Shown here piece by piece: positions 9,287 to 18,717 of a stretch of DNA of 18,717 bases. The notes under the pieces are model-generated. The model saw only the letters and a list, made by a program, of their open reading frames with translations, ran no database searches and was not told the origin of the DNA. The stretch covers positions 9,047-27,763 of the forward strand of contig KQ481987.1 of assembly GCA_001430745.1 (NCBI GenBank). Direction: 5' to 3'. The number at the start of each line of letters is the position of its first letter. Position 1 is the first letter of the stretch. The position numbers and the translations under genes are program-made. This DNA is from Auxenochlorella pyrenoidosa. Its lineage: Eukaryota; Chlorophyta; Trebouxiophyceae; Chlorellales; Chlorellaceae.

Positions 9287-9662
9287 ACCGTGCGGAAAGC
9301 AGAGGGACTGGGCACCTGCGCAGCGGCGCCTGCTGCTGCTGGGTGCTGAGGCTTGCTCTAGCAGGCCGGCTTCTGGCCAGCAGCTCGCTGCCTATTTTGG
9401 CAGGAGTGCATGCTTCGGCGCCTTGCGCAAAGAGCGAGATACCTCTTCTCAACAATGCCTGTGTTTTTGCTACCGCAGCGCGGCCGGGCGGCAGCAGCGC
9501 ATGTTTTCCGCAACAACGGCACGACTCACTTCCGAGGGCTGCCAGCCTTTCAAACATCTTTTGGCTTCACTTATGCGTGATTCTTGATTCCTGCCTCACC
9601 TTTCAACCCGTCTTTCCCCTACCCTAAGGCCGCTTTCCATGTTCACCCCATAAAATTGCTCA

Positions 9663-9667
9663 TGTAA
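9663..9667 (+). other. candidate polyadenylation signal (TGTAA) of the SIMPL-domain gene
   Basis: TGTAA lies in an AT-rich patch (CATAAAATTGCTCATGTAAT) about 377 bases after the stop codon at 9286. Motif, composition and spacing fit the green-algal polyadenylation context. Confidence 0.65.
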
Positions 9668-9957
9668 TCATAAATCCTCTAACAGATGTTGGCAGGAGCG
9701 GGGGCATGATGTCAACACGACAATCGTTGGGTGGCCGGAAACCGTCAAGCAGCGATCTGACGGCGGCTGGCACAGCCCCGGATGACAGCATTCGTGCCTT
9801 GATCTGGAGGTGCTGGACCAGGTCCCAAACTTGGAATAAAGTTTCAAATGCCTCGAGATTGCATGCTCCAGTTCCCAGCCTCAGCGCCGAGCATGTCAGC
9901 GAGGTGGCGGCACGCTGCGCCCGCCGGTTGTGGAGCACCTTTCGATGACACTCGACG

Positions 9958-9967
9958 CCATATTAGG
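9958..9967 (+). promoter_or_regulatory. CArG-box-like element CCATATTAGG
   Basis: An exact match to CC(A/T)6GG, the binding consensus of MADS-domain factors, about 270 bases upstream of the ECM29 start. The sequence match is direct; any binding is inference. Confidence 0.3.
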
Positions 9968-10065
9968 GCGATCCCAATATTCAAGTATTACCTACTGGAG
10001 CGACGAGTCTACGAAAGCTCTCACTGGAGCTCTTGGCGAGTGATCCGTCCGCTGCAGACCTAGAA

Positions 10066-10098
10066 GCTCAGCTTTAGAGCGGACTGCCTTCGCAGTCC
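10066..10098 (+). other. two directly abutting hairpins in the ECM29 5' leader
   Basis: GCTC-AGCTTTA-GAGC (10066-10080) is followed with no gap by GGACTGC-CTTC-GCAGTCC (10081-10098), a perfect seven-pair stem with a four-base loop. They lie about 140-170 bases before the ATG at 10237. The first looks like a tRNA D arm, but the second loop is too short for an anticodon arm and no T arm follows. Confidence 0.5.
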
Positions 10099-10236
10099 CG
10101 CCGGAGAAGGAGCGCAGATCGTGTTCGCAACTCGCTTCTGGCGCTCAGCCGCTTGATCGGCAAGGGAGGCGCCGCCGCTGCCGCTGCCGCTGCCGTTGCC
10201 CCTTCAGCGGTCAGCGGTTGCGCTGCAAGCGGCGCC

Positions 10237-13200
10237 ATGACACCTGAGGTAGAGGAGGTGGAGGGCCTGGGCCGCGTTTTGACCCGCCTGGCCCTCACAG
10301 AAGACGACAAGCTGGAGCAGGTGGGTGGGCACTGCTTGGCTGCCGCCGTTGCCCGGCGCTGCTACTCTGGCTTAAGTCTGCAGCTCGCGCAGGAGGCGAC
10401 TGCCGATGTAGGCAGCTACAAGGGCTTTGACAGATGTAAGCTTTGCAGTCTGTTATCCTTCATGGCGTGGGTATCGAGCCCTTGCAGCCATTTGAGCTCA
10501 GTTTTGTGGGTGCTCCCTTCCCTGCCCGCCAGGTGCTCTCCCGCCTGCTGCCCATTGTGATTGGCAAGCTTGGCCCAGGTGCCAGCCCGGCTGTGCAGAA
10601 GAAGGTGCGCTGCGCACTCACATGCCTGAGGTTGGGATCCATCATCAGTGTTTGCAGCGGCTGGGTGCTCCCTCTGCTGTGTCCCCTCCACGCCTAACTC
10701 CTGCCTTCCATCCCATGTTCCACGGTGCTGCATAAACAGAAGCGTTGTGGCCTGTGCGCATGCCCATGCAAGCTGTAAACCGTATGCCGCAGCCCCGGAT
10801 TGCCTGCCCTGCCTGTCGCAGGTGCTGGAAATCCTGTCCCATGTGAACAAGCGGACGCGGGCGGCGCCCAACGTCCGCCTGCCGCTGACAGAGCTTGCGA
10901 CACTGTACGCGGGTGAGTGGGGACCATGGCAGCCGGCACGGGGGCGTAGGCGACCGCAGCTGCCGGGCCAACTTTTTTCCAGCAAAAAATCTAGCCGAAA
11001 ACACCCATGGCATCGGCGTGGCTCCCCCACGCTTGCCCCCCGCTGGTACGCAGCCCCAGGCAGCGGCCCCATGGCCCGGAACTTTGCTGTCGTCTACCTG
11101 GAGCAAGCTATCGCCCGCGCGCCGCCCGCAGAGCGCCTTGAGCAGGCAAGCCAGGCCCAACAGACTGGTTTTTTCTTCTTCAGTTGGAATTTTGAGTCTT
11201 CATTTGCTTGGATCAAATGCACAAGGAATAGCTCACGGGCGAGGGCAGGGGGTGTCGCGGGGTGATGGCTGCAGCGGCGGGGTGCGCGCAATGACGGTGG
11301 CATGCCCCAGGGACCGCGGAGGCCGCTGCACAAAGCACGCCAGCGTCAGCGCTGCCAGCTGGTGGGAGCGAGGAGATGCGACGCGGGATCCTGCATGTTG
11401 TGCCAATTCAGCCCTCCCTGAACGCCCGGCCGGCCGGCCCACTCCACCGCAGCTACCCACGCTGCTCTCGGGGCTCAGCACCCGTCCGCCGCAGCACCAG
11501 GAGATGCTGCTGCGAATGGCGGCACAGGTGAGATAACATCTTGGCATGCCTCTTGCCGACAGCTCTGCGTGCCGCCTGCATGATTGGCCTAGATGGCTAC
11601 CACTGTTTGGTCCCCAACGCCACCCTGTGCCCGCCTGCAGTGTTGGGAGCACCTCTCTGCGCCCGGCAACGCAGCATCCACATTTGGCAGCGAGACACAG
11701 TTTGCAGCCAGGTTCCCCTTCCTGCCGGCTCCTCCAGCCAGCGCCCCAATGGCTGGTGCCGCTGCCGCCGGTGCTGCGCCTGATGCTAGCGAAAGCAACG
11801 GCAGCAGCCACGCGGAAGCGGCAGCGCCCAGCGAGGCAGCCGCAGAGGCGTTGGCTGGCGCTCAGCAAGCCGGCGCTGGCGCCAGCGCTGCCAGCCCCAC
11901 GGCTGCAGCTGACAGGCAGCTGCTGCTGCGCTTTGCCCTCGCGCTCATGCTGTACCAGCCCCCATCGGCCAAGGGCCCTGCAAACCCATTGGCCGCGGCG
12001 CAGGCCGCTGCCGCCGGCGGCGCCAGCGGCGGCAGGGGCCCGGCTCCAATGGAGGTGGATGCCTCCCCTGCCCCTGGCGGGGCTGGGGCCGCTCAGGGAG
12101 CGCCCGTGGCAGCAGGCACAGCGGGGCCGCCAGCTGGCGTGCCCGCAGGGATGAGCCAGCAGGAGGTGGCAGCAGTGGAGGGCAAGGCGCTGCCCGCAGG
12201 TGGGGGGCGCGCTTTCTCCCGGGTTCCCAGTGCGTGGAAACCTCTCCAGCCACAGGCCTGGGGCATGCCGTGTGCTGCTGGCAGGCTTTGCGCCTGCTGG
12301 CCTAAAGGCCGCGTGTGCTGCGTGGTTCCCTGCCTGCCTGTGCAGGCGATGCGCTGCTGCGCCGCAAGCTGGGCTTCCTCAACTTCTCGGCGGCCGCCGG
12401 GTGGGAACCCACCGAGGTACTGCAAGTCTACCTGGCAGCTGCCTGCGACCCAAATGAGCAGGTCAGCAGGGAGGCCAGGGGGTTCTTATAGGAGAGAATA
12501 CCTTTGTCTTTCTTACAACAAGGTGTGCACTGTTTGCTGATGTGAGGTTGTGAGTACCAAATAGGAGGCCAAGAGCAGTGCTGCCTTGCCGCCACATGCT
12601 CTGCAGGTGTCCCGCCGCGGCGACGAGCTGCTCAAGAAGCGCTGCGGCATCGACTCGCAGCGCCCGCCGGGTGAGAGGCCAGACGAGCGCGCCCGCCGGT
12701 TGGCCGCGGGGCGCCGACCAGCCTGCCGACCATGCAAGGTGCATGGAGGGTTGCAGGCCGCCTGCTTCACGCCCCAGGCGCATCCCCGCCCCTCTTCGTT
12801 CCCAACTCTCTGCAGTTGATCTGGAGAGGCCAGAGGTGGTGGAGCGCCTGTTCGAGCTGTTCCATGGGTCCCTGGAGGACGACTCCCTGCCCGAGCAGGT
12901 GCGCCGCCTGGCTGGCTGTTGGGACAGCCTACTCCCGCTTTGCACAGCCCAACGGGGCACCAGACCTGGTTGCACCATGTCCATGCCTCATCCGGATGAA
13001 TGGGTGCGCTGATAGTGAGGACAGAAAGGAGTTGCGGGTGGCCTTGGATGACGAATGCTCAGCCCCTGCTGCGCTGCAGGAGCGGCGCGCCCCTGCCAGC
13101 GTGGCCCTGCGCTCCCGCCTGCTGTCCCTCTTCTGCAAGAGCGTGGCGGCAGCCAACTGCTTCCCACACTCCCTGACGGTGGGTGCGCCGGCACCTGGCA

Positions 13201-16200
13201 CTGGCACTTGTGACCACACTTGCGATCACGCTCACCGCGGCAAAACACACCCTGCACCTGTCCCATGTGAACACTGCTGGGGGGAGGCGGCATGCCTCCT
13301 GAGCCTGCCGTTGCAGACCAGCGCTTTCACTTCCCCACTGCCTCGGGTGCTTGGCACCCTGGACCCCCTTTATCGCCTCTTCCCCGGCATGTCCCCTGCA
13401 GACTGTGACGGTGTGTCTGTATGGGTCAGCCACCACCCCGCGCCTGCGTCAGGTGGGCTCTCCTCACGGCCTCGCACCTGCCTTGTGCCTCCAGTTGGGT
13501 GGCTGTTGGCTGTCCATGCTAGACCAGGCCCGCTGGCCTGCCTCCTGTGAGGAGACCACCAGGAACCTGTGACAGCTGTGCAGGCCACCAACACTTGGCA
13601 TGGCAGCAGCCAAGCCGAAGAGGTGCAATCCTTACCTACTGACCTGCAAGCAAGCGCCCCCCGCCCCCCCCCCACCCCACACACCCCCCCCACCCCCCAC
13701 CCCACACACACACCACCACCACCTCCACCTGCCCTCCACCTCAATCCACCTTTCCACCCACCCCACCCGCTGCAGGGGTCCATGGAGTTTGCGGTGTGGA
13801 TGTTTCGCCACGCCGCCCCCGAGCAGCTGGCGCCCGCGGCAGGGACCATCCTTGGCAGCCTGCTGGCTCTGCTGGACGACCGTAAGCGGTCCCTCTGAAT
13901 GTCTGCTGCACGCGTCCTGCTGAGCCTGCGGCTGCGCTTCGTGCTTGCACCTGTTTACCTCTAAACATACCATGCAGCCCCCCCACCCCACCCACACACA
14001 CACACACACACACACCCAACACACACGCACACACCACAACCGCGCCCTCTAACCTCCCCGCTGGCAGCCTCCACGAGCGGCGGCGACGTCACAAGCCTGT
14101 CCCTGCGGGGCTTCACCTACCAGGCCGTGGGCCAGCTGGCCCAGAGGCAGCCGCAGGCCTTTGCAGGCAGGACCGACATCGCCGCCAGGTGCACGCTGGC
14201 AGGAGCCCTTGGGCCCGGCCTCCAGGCTCCGCATGGTGTGCTGCTGCAAACTTGCATGTCCCTGCGGGCGCTCTTGTTGCCTCTGGGGTGCTGTCATGAC
14301 AAGGCAAGGGGTGCAGCCTGGGCCAGGCAGGAAGATGCTGCGTGCTCTCGCAGCTGTCGGCTGGCAGGCGGGCCGCTGCTCTTGACACCTGCCTTCCCCT
14401 CGGGTACTACCTGGCTTCCCGGCAGGTTCTTCGGGGCGCTGGCCGCCGAGCCTGCCGGCGTACGGGCAGCAGTGCAGGAGGCGACAGCCAGCCTGTCGGC
14501 AGCCTTCAGGTGGGCCTTGCTTGCCCAGCACTAGCATTTACAGGCTTCTGGCTGTGGCGGTTTGCTTCCAGCATGGGTTGCATTGCATGCATGTGGAGGT
14601 GCTATGGCTCAACAGCAGGACCCCGCGCCTGGCGCTGCGTGCCTCGTCCACCTGGCGTAACTGTCCCCGCCTAGCCCGGCTGAAAGCCCAGCTGCGCCCG
14701 TGCCTATGGCCCCCGCAGGGGCATTGAGGGCGACGGCGCGGCGGCCCTGCAGCAGCTGCTTCTGGACTCGGTGCAGCAGCAGCAGCCAGAGGCGGTCCGC
14801 ACTGCAGCGATTCAGGTGGGCAGGACTGGCCCGCCTGGCGGGCCTTGAGAGCTTGCTCCCTGCCAGGCAGCAACCCTGAACCCTGCTTGCATGCTCAGCG
14901 GGCTGCTTGTGGCTGTCTCACGCTGTGGTATGGACTGGCTCAAGTTCTGGCCCCGACCGTCGCTCCCCACCCGCACGCACCCTCCCACCCCACGCCGCCA
15001 CCTGCAGTGGGCCATCAAGCTGTTTCCCTTTGGCCACATACCGGCCCGCTACCTGTGCATCCTCGCCGCTGGCGACCCGCGATTCCAAATCGCCGAGGCA
15101 GCCACCGAGGGCCTGCAGCCCAGCAAGTTTGCGTCCGGCGCCGGCGCCGCCCCCGCCTCAGCACGGCGGGCCGGTGGCCCCGAGTTCCCAGCATTTGCTG
15201 CGGTGCTCGAGTACCTGCAGCAGCAGGCGCCTGCGCTGGGGCGGCGGCCCGCCGAGGGAGTCGCGCTGGCGCTGCCTGCCAAGGTGCGCTGGCGCTGCAG
15301 GGGGGGGCGGTTGCGCCATGCTGAGCCCAGAACATGCCCAGGCAGCGACCACCTGTGCATTGCTAGCGGCGCCGCGATGCCCGCCCTGCTGTTGCTAACC
15401 TGCATTTCATGTGATCGTGCGCCTGCCTACCCTCCTCTGCCCCCCTCGCGCAGGCCTTTTTGGCTGCCATCCAGTTTCTGGAGGCCTGCCGCCGACGGGG
15501 ACAGCTGCAAGCAGGCGCGACCTCCGGGGGCGGCCTAGACGCCGCCGCCACGAGCCGCTACCTTCTGCTCCTAGAGAATGCGTTGCTGCCGGCAGCACCC
15601 AGCGAGCTGCACGCCGCGGCGCTGGGTGCCATGCTGACCGCCGCTGCGGCGCAGCGGGGCGCCTTTGCGGCCGCCTATGCGGACGACGCGCCCCGGCAGC
15701 AGCTGCTGCTTGCGCTGCTTGGGCATGTGGACGCTGGCGCGCGGCAGGCGGCCGCGCAGCTGCTGGGCCTGCTGGTGCCCCACCTTGGGGAGGGCCCTGG
15801 CAGCGCCGTCAGCGCAGCAGAGGGGGGGCCGGGCGCCCAGCCTGCGCCGCCGCCGCAGCCGCGGGTGGCCGCGCTGTGCGACGCCCTGCTGTCCACGCTG
15901 CGCGTGGGGTCTGCGGAGGGCGCTAAACACGCCAAGGCAGAGCAGCTGGACGGCGCTGCCGCGGCGGCTGGCTACGTGGCTGCGCACCTGATCCAAAGTT
16001 GGTGTTGGGGTGCGGCAGGGGCGCTCGCTGCGATACTCAACTTGGCCAGGGCAGGAGCAGCACCCTGCGGGCGCTTCTGCTGGCAGAGCGCGTGCCTGGC
16101 ATGCTGCCACCGGTGCTCAGCGACCTCACACCTCGGCTTGCCGCCCACTTCCGTGCGTTGCCTGGCCCCCTGCCGCTCTTGCTGCCCTTCCCGCAGGCAC

Positions 16201-18706
16201 GCCACGCGCCCACCAGGAGCTCCTGCTGGGCCTGCTGAGCCAGCTGCAGCAGCTGCTGGAGGCTCCGGAGGCTGCCGCCCCGGCGGCTGCCTCTGCCACC
16301 GCCGGCAGCGGCGCGCTGCGCGCGGCGGCCGCCCTCGCGCTGGGCCATGCTGCGCTGCCGCTGGCGGCGCCAGCCTGCCAGACGGGGCAGCTGGTGCTTC
16401 CAGCGCTGCCTGGGGTGGATGCCAGCGCGAGGGCGGCGGCCGGGCTGCTGCAGGATAAAGACCCTAAAGTGGTCAAGCGGGCAGCAGCTGCCTTGGGCTT
16501 CCTGTGCTGGGGGCATGCTGGGCGAGGCATGCCAGCTGCGGCTGCAACCACAGCTGCACCAGGCGCATCTTCCGGAACAGAAGCTGCCGAGGGCGCGCCC
16601 TCCCGCGCGGCTGCCGCTGACGCTGCAGCTGCTGGCAGCGGCAGCGGCGGCGGCAGCGACCCCGGCGGCAGCCTGCTGGACCAGTCGGTGTCTGCGCTGC
16701 TGGAGCTGCAGACCAGCAAGAATGAGGAGGTGCTATTTGCTGTGGGCGAGGCCCTGAGCTTCTGCTTTGGGGGTGAGCTCACGCTGGGGAGGGGCTGCCT
16801 TGAGGCATTGCAGGTTGCGCACGCTGCACCCAGTCAGGTGACCTCAGCCTGGCAAGCACGCCAGCATACCGAGCCTGGCAGTCTGCTCCTCAGCTGCTTG
16901 CGCTCTGCCCAGGTGTCCACGCTCTGCCCGTGTGCCATGTGGTGGCCCTCTGCAGGCGTCAAGGTGTCGCCAGACGACATTCTGCACACCCCCTTTGCCT
17001 CCCTGGCCGCCTGGAAGCAGCAGCAGGAGCAGGCTGCAGCGTCGCGGGCAGAGGCGCAGGCCGTCGCGGCAGCTCCGGCTGCGGCCCACGAGCAGCAGGC
17101 GCAGGCCCCGGCTGCCATGGAGGTGGAGGGAGCCGAGGCTGGCGCCGCCGCTGGCTCTGTGGGTCCTGACCACGCGCAGCAGAGCGGGGCGCAGCAGAGC
17201 GGGGCGCAGCAGAGCGCGGCGCTGGCGGCTGCCCAACGCCGCATCCTGAGCGTGCTTCTTGAGGAGTGCATGGTCAGCTCTCGGCCAGAGGTGAGGCCAG
17301 GCAGCGGGGCGTGCCTCGCCGGCGTCCAGCCCGGGTGCTGGGCCCGTTGTGGAGCCTGTGCATTTAGCCCACATGCATGCTGAAATTCTCCCTCCCCCTG
17401 CCAGCACACCTATATGTTTTTTGTGTCGCTTAATTACCCACCCTGCTGCCCCCGCCGCCAGGTGCGCTGCGCCGGCGCCGTCTGGCTGGTGTCGCTGCTC
17501 CTGCACTGCGGGCGGCACCCGGCGCTGGTGCCGCTGCTTCCGGATGCTCAGGAGGCCCTGTCCCAGCTGCTGGGAGACCAGAATGAGCTCACTCAGGTGG
17601 GGCGCTAGCCTAGCGTGCCAGCTGGCGCCGGCTGTGCGGCTCTTGCCGGCTTAACGTTGTTCATGTGCCGCCCCTGCAAGGCTCTTCCCTGCTGCTGCTC
17701 GGTGCTTGCGTGACGCCATTCGTAAGTGGGCTTATTGTTTTGCTGGCGCCCGGGCCTCCCTGCTGCCTGGCGGGACGCGCTGCGCTGCGCTGCTGCTGGC
17801 GCACGTTGCCTGGCTGGCGACACGCTGCACGGCGCCTGCTGTGCAGGAAATGGCGAGCCGGGGGCTGGCCGCTGTGTACGACATGGCGGATGAGGCCACC
17901 CGTAAAGCGCTGCTGGACTCTCTGGTCGCCACCCTGAGCGGTGTGGCACCATTGTTTGGGCAGGAGCCTGCCGTCAGTAACCAGGGAGGGACCAGGCTGT
18001 GCCAGCCGGCCTGTAAAGCGCGCAAGCTGAGGCAGCCCTGTCAGGGGGTGCCTCGTCCCCAGCGGTTACCCTGCACGGCGAGGTTGGAATTCCTGCACGC
18101 ATGCGTGCTTGGAGTCCTGCCTGCAGGCAGGCGGCCGGGGTCGCTGCAACTGCCTCTGCTCCTCACCCTTCCCCACACCTTGCTCCCCACATCTCATCCC
18201 CAACACCACAGGCGCCCCCCAGAAGCGGCGCGCCGTCAAGCTGAGCGGCGACAGCAAGCTGTTTGAGGCCGGCCAGCTGGGCAGCGTGCCCGGCGGCGGC
18301 GGCCTGACCACCTACCGCGAGCTGTGCTCCCTCGCCACGGAGCTGGGGCAGCCTGACCTGGGTGGGCTGGGGTTGGGCTGCACGCCGGGGGGGGGAAGGG
18401 TGTGGTCGCATGTGCCTGTGCCTGTGTGTGTGTGTGTGTGTCCAGCACCACCAGTCCGCAGCCTTGTCGCGGTCGTGTGTGTGTGGCGCGCAAGGCAGGG
18501 GTCGCTTTTTTTATGCTTTTGGGGGTAGGGGCCTCCCGAGTGTCTGCCGATCCCTGATCGATGGCAGCATGTCCACTCCCCAGAGTGGCTGGCCTGCGCC
18601 TGCCCACCATGCGCCACCTCCATGCCACCTGCCCTGCAGTGTTCCGCTTCATGGAGATTGCCAACAGCCAGGCAGCCGTGAACAGCAGCCGCGGCGCGGC
18701 CTTCGG
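10237..18706 (+). CDS. ECM29: proteasome adaptor and scaffold protein ECM29, 3' partial
   Basis: Exons: 10237-10320, 10533-10604, 10822-10912, 11054-11145, 11453-11527, 11641-12199, 12346-12461, 12607-12670, 12816-12898, 13080-13178, 13402-13452, 13776-13881, 14068-14188, 14426-14509, 14719-14815, 15008-15283, 15454-15997, 16197-16772, 16956-17290, 17462-17596, 17847-17940, 18212-18361, 18640-18706. Every junction closes in phase, giving 1,323 codons before the window ends in an intron. ECM29 is a large HEAT-repeat protein that tethers or inspects 20S core and 19S regulatory particles of the 26S proteasome. Matches to the family: LGRVLTRLALTEDDKLEQ at the start, VLEILSHVNKRTRAAPNVRL, LRGFTYQAVGQLAQ, IPARYLCILAAGDPR, NEEVLFAVGEALSFCFGG, TTYRELCSLATELGQPDL, FMEIANSQAAVNSSRGAAFG. 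The ATG at 10237 fits the conserved N terminus. Ala/Gly-rich disordered inserts occur in exons 6, 18 and 19. The intron at 11146 has a GC donor. Typical family length is about 1,800 residues, so roughly a quarter is missing at the 3' side. Confidence 0.96.
13658..13775 (+). repeat. C/A-rich microsatellite tract in ECM29 intron 11
   Basis: Mixed C-runs and CA/CCA repeats, with almost no G, occupy the 3' third of the intron 13453-13775 and run up to the acceptor. Confidence 0.8.
13978..14040 (+). repeat. (CA)n microsatellite in ECM29 intron 12
   Basis: CCCCA-type repeats lead into a nearly pure (CA)11 block at about 13993-14015, followed by degenerate CACA. It lies in the intron 13882-14067. 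It is probably length-polymorphic. Confidence 0.9.
17177..17221 (+). repeat. coding 15-base minisatellite x3 in ECM29 exon 19
   Basis: Three tandem copies of CAGCAGAGCGGGGCG; the third has one G-to-C change. They encode QQSGA QQSGA QQSAA. The unit is a multiple of three, so copy-number change would keep the frame. It lies in an Ala/Gln-rich linker before the HEAT segment at RRILSVLLEE. Confidence 0.95.
18423..18440 (+). repeat. (TG)9 microsatellite in ECM29 intron 22
   Basis: Nine TG units lie in the intron 18362-18639, with a further short TG cluster about 35 bases downstream. The opposite strand matches the CA tracts of the other introns. Confidence 0.9.
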
Positions 18707-18717
18707 GTGAGCGTCGT

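Larger units (their letters stand above)
9287..10236. other. intergenic: 3' UTR of the SIMPL gene and upstream region of ECM29
   Basis: The first ~380 bases end in an AT-richer patch with a TGTAA signal. After that I see no recognisable gene. An 80-codon + strand ORF (9706-9948) and a 92-codon - strand ORF (9660-9938) overlap each other and neither resembles a known family. From about 9955 the sequence should be ECM29 promoter and leader; it carries a CArG-like site and two abutting hairpins listed separately. Confidence 0.55.

Noticed and set aside
9660..9948. Overlapping small ORFs between the SIMPL gene and ECM29 (+ 9706-9948, - 9660-9938)
   Set aside because: Neither shows a domain, a signal peptide or exon-like codon use, and they overlap each other. 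One could be a small gene, but nothing supports it.
10060..10145. tRNA gene candidate suggested by a D-arm-like hairpin, a second hairpin and a downstream GTTCGCAAC
   Set aside because: The second stem has a four-base loop rather than seven, the D loop lacks GG, the would-be T stem does not pair, and there is no acceptor stem.
13658..14040. CRISPR-like or satellite array
   Set aside because: It is simple CA/C low-complexity DNA within two introns, with no repeat-spacer periodicity.

Overview
The window looks like nuclear DNA from a GC-rich, intron-dense unicellular green alga, probably a Chlorella-like trebouxiophyte. The reasons are very high third-position GC in the exons, about 42 short spliceosomal introns (mostly 70-350 bases) with acceptors that are mostly TGCAG or CGCAG, CA- and C-rich microsatellites in the introns, and TGTAA-type polyadenylation signals downstream of two genes. 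The species call is inference. I see no bacterial operon, transposon, CRISPR array, or canonical tRNA or rRNA gene.

Layout, all four genes on the + strand, head to tail. (1) About 234-2831: the 3' part of a glycoside-hydrolase-family-28-like (polygalacturonase-fold) parallel beta-helix gene; its 5' end lies before the window. (2) 3764-5871: a leucine-rich-repeat (RNI-like) protein in about five exons; both of its ends are less certain. (3) 6266-9286: a secreted or ER-routed SIMPL-domain (DUF541) protein in ten exons, whose penultimate exon is present in two copies that look like mutually exclusive alternatives. (4) 10237 to past the window end: the N-terminal ~1,323 codons (23 exons) of ECM29, the HEAT-repeat scaffold of the 26S proteasome.

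The four genes show no obvious shared pathway; this is ordinary eukaryotic gene order, not an operon. I assembled exons by following reading phase across every junction. In genes 1 (from exon 2 onward), 3 and 4 all junctions close in phase. In gene 2 the first junction is ambiguous.

The most notable observations are the duplicated SIMPL exon, whose joint inclusion would create an in-frame stop; a high share of GC-AG introns (5 of about 42, three of them in the SIMPL gene); an apparently lost catalytic Asp in the GH28-like protein; a possible extra exon in an ECM29 intron; and two directly abutting hairpins in the ECM29 5' leader.
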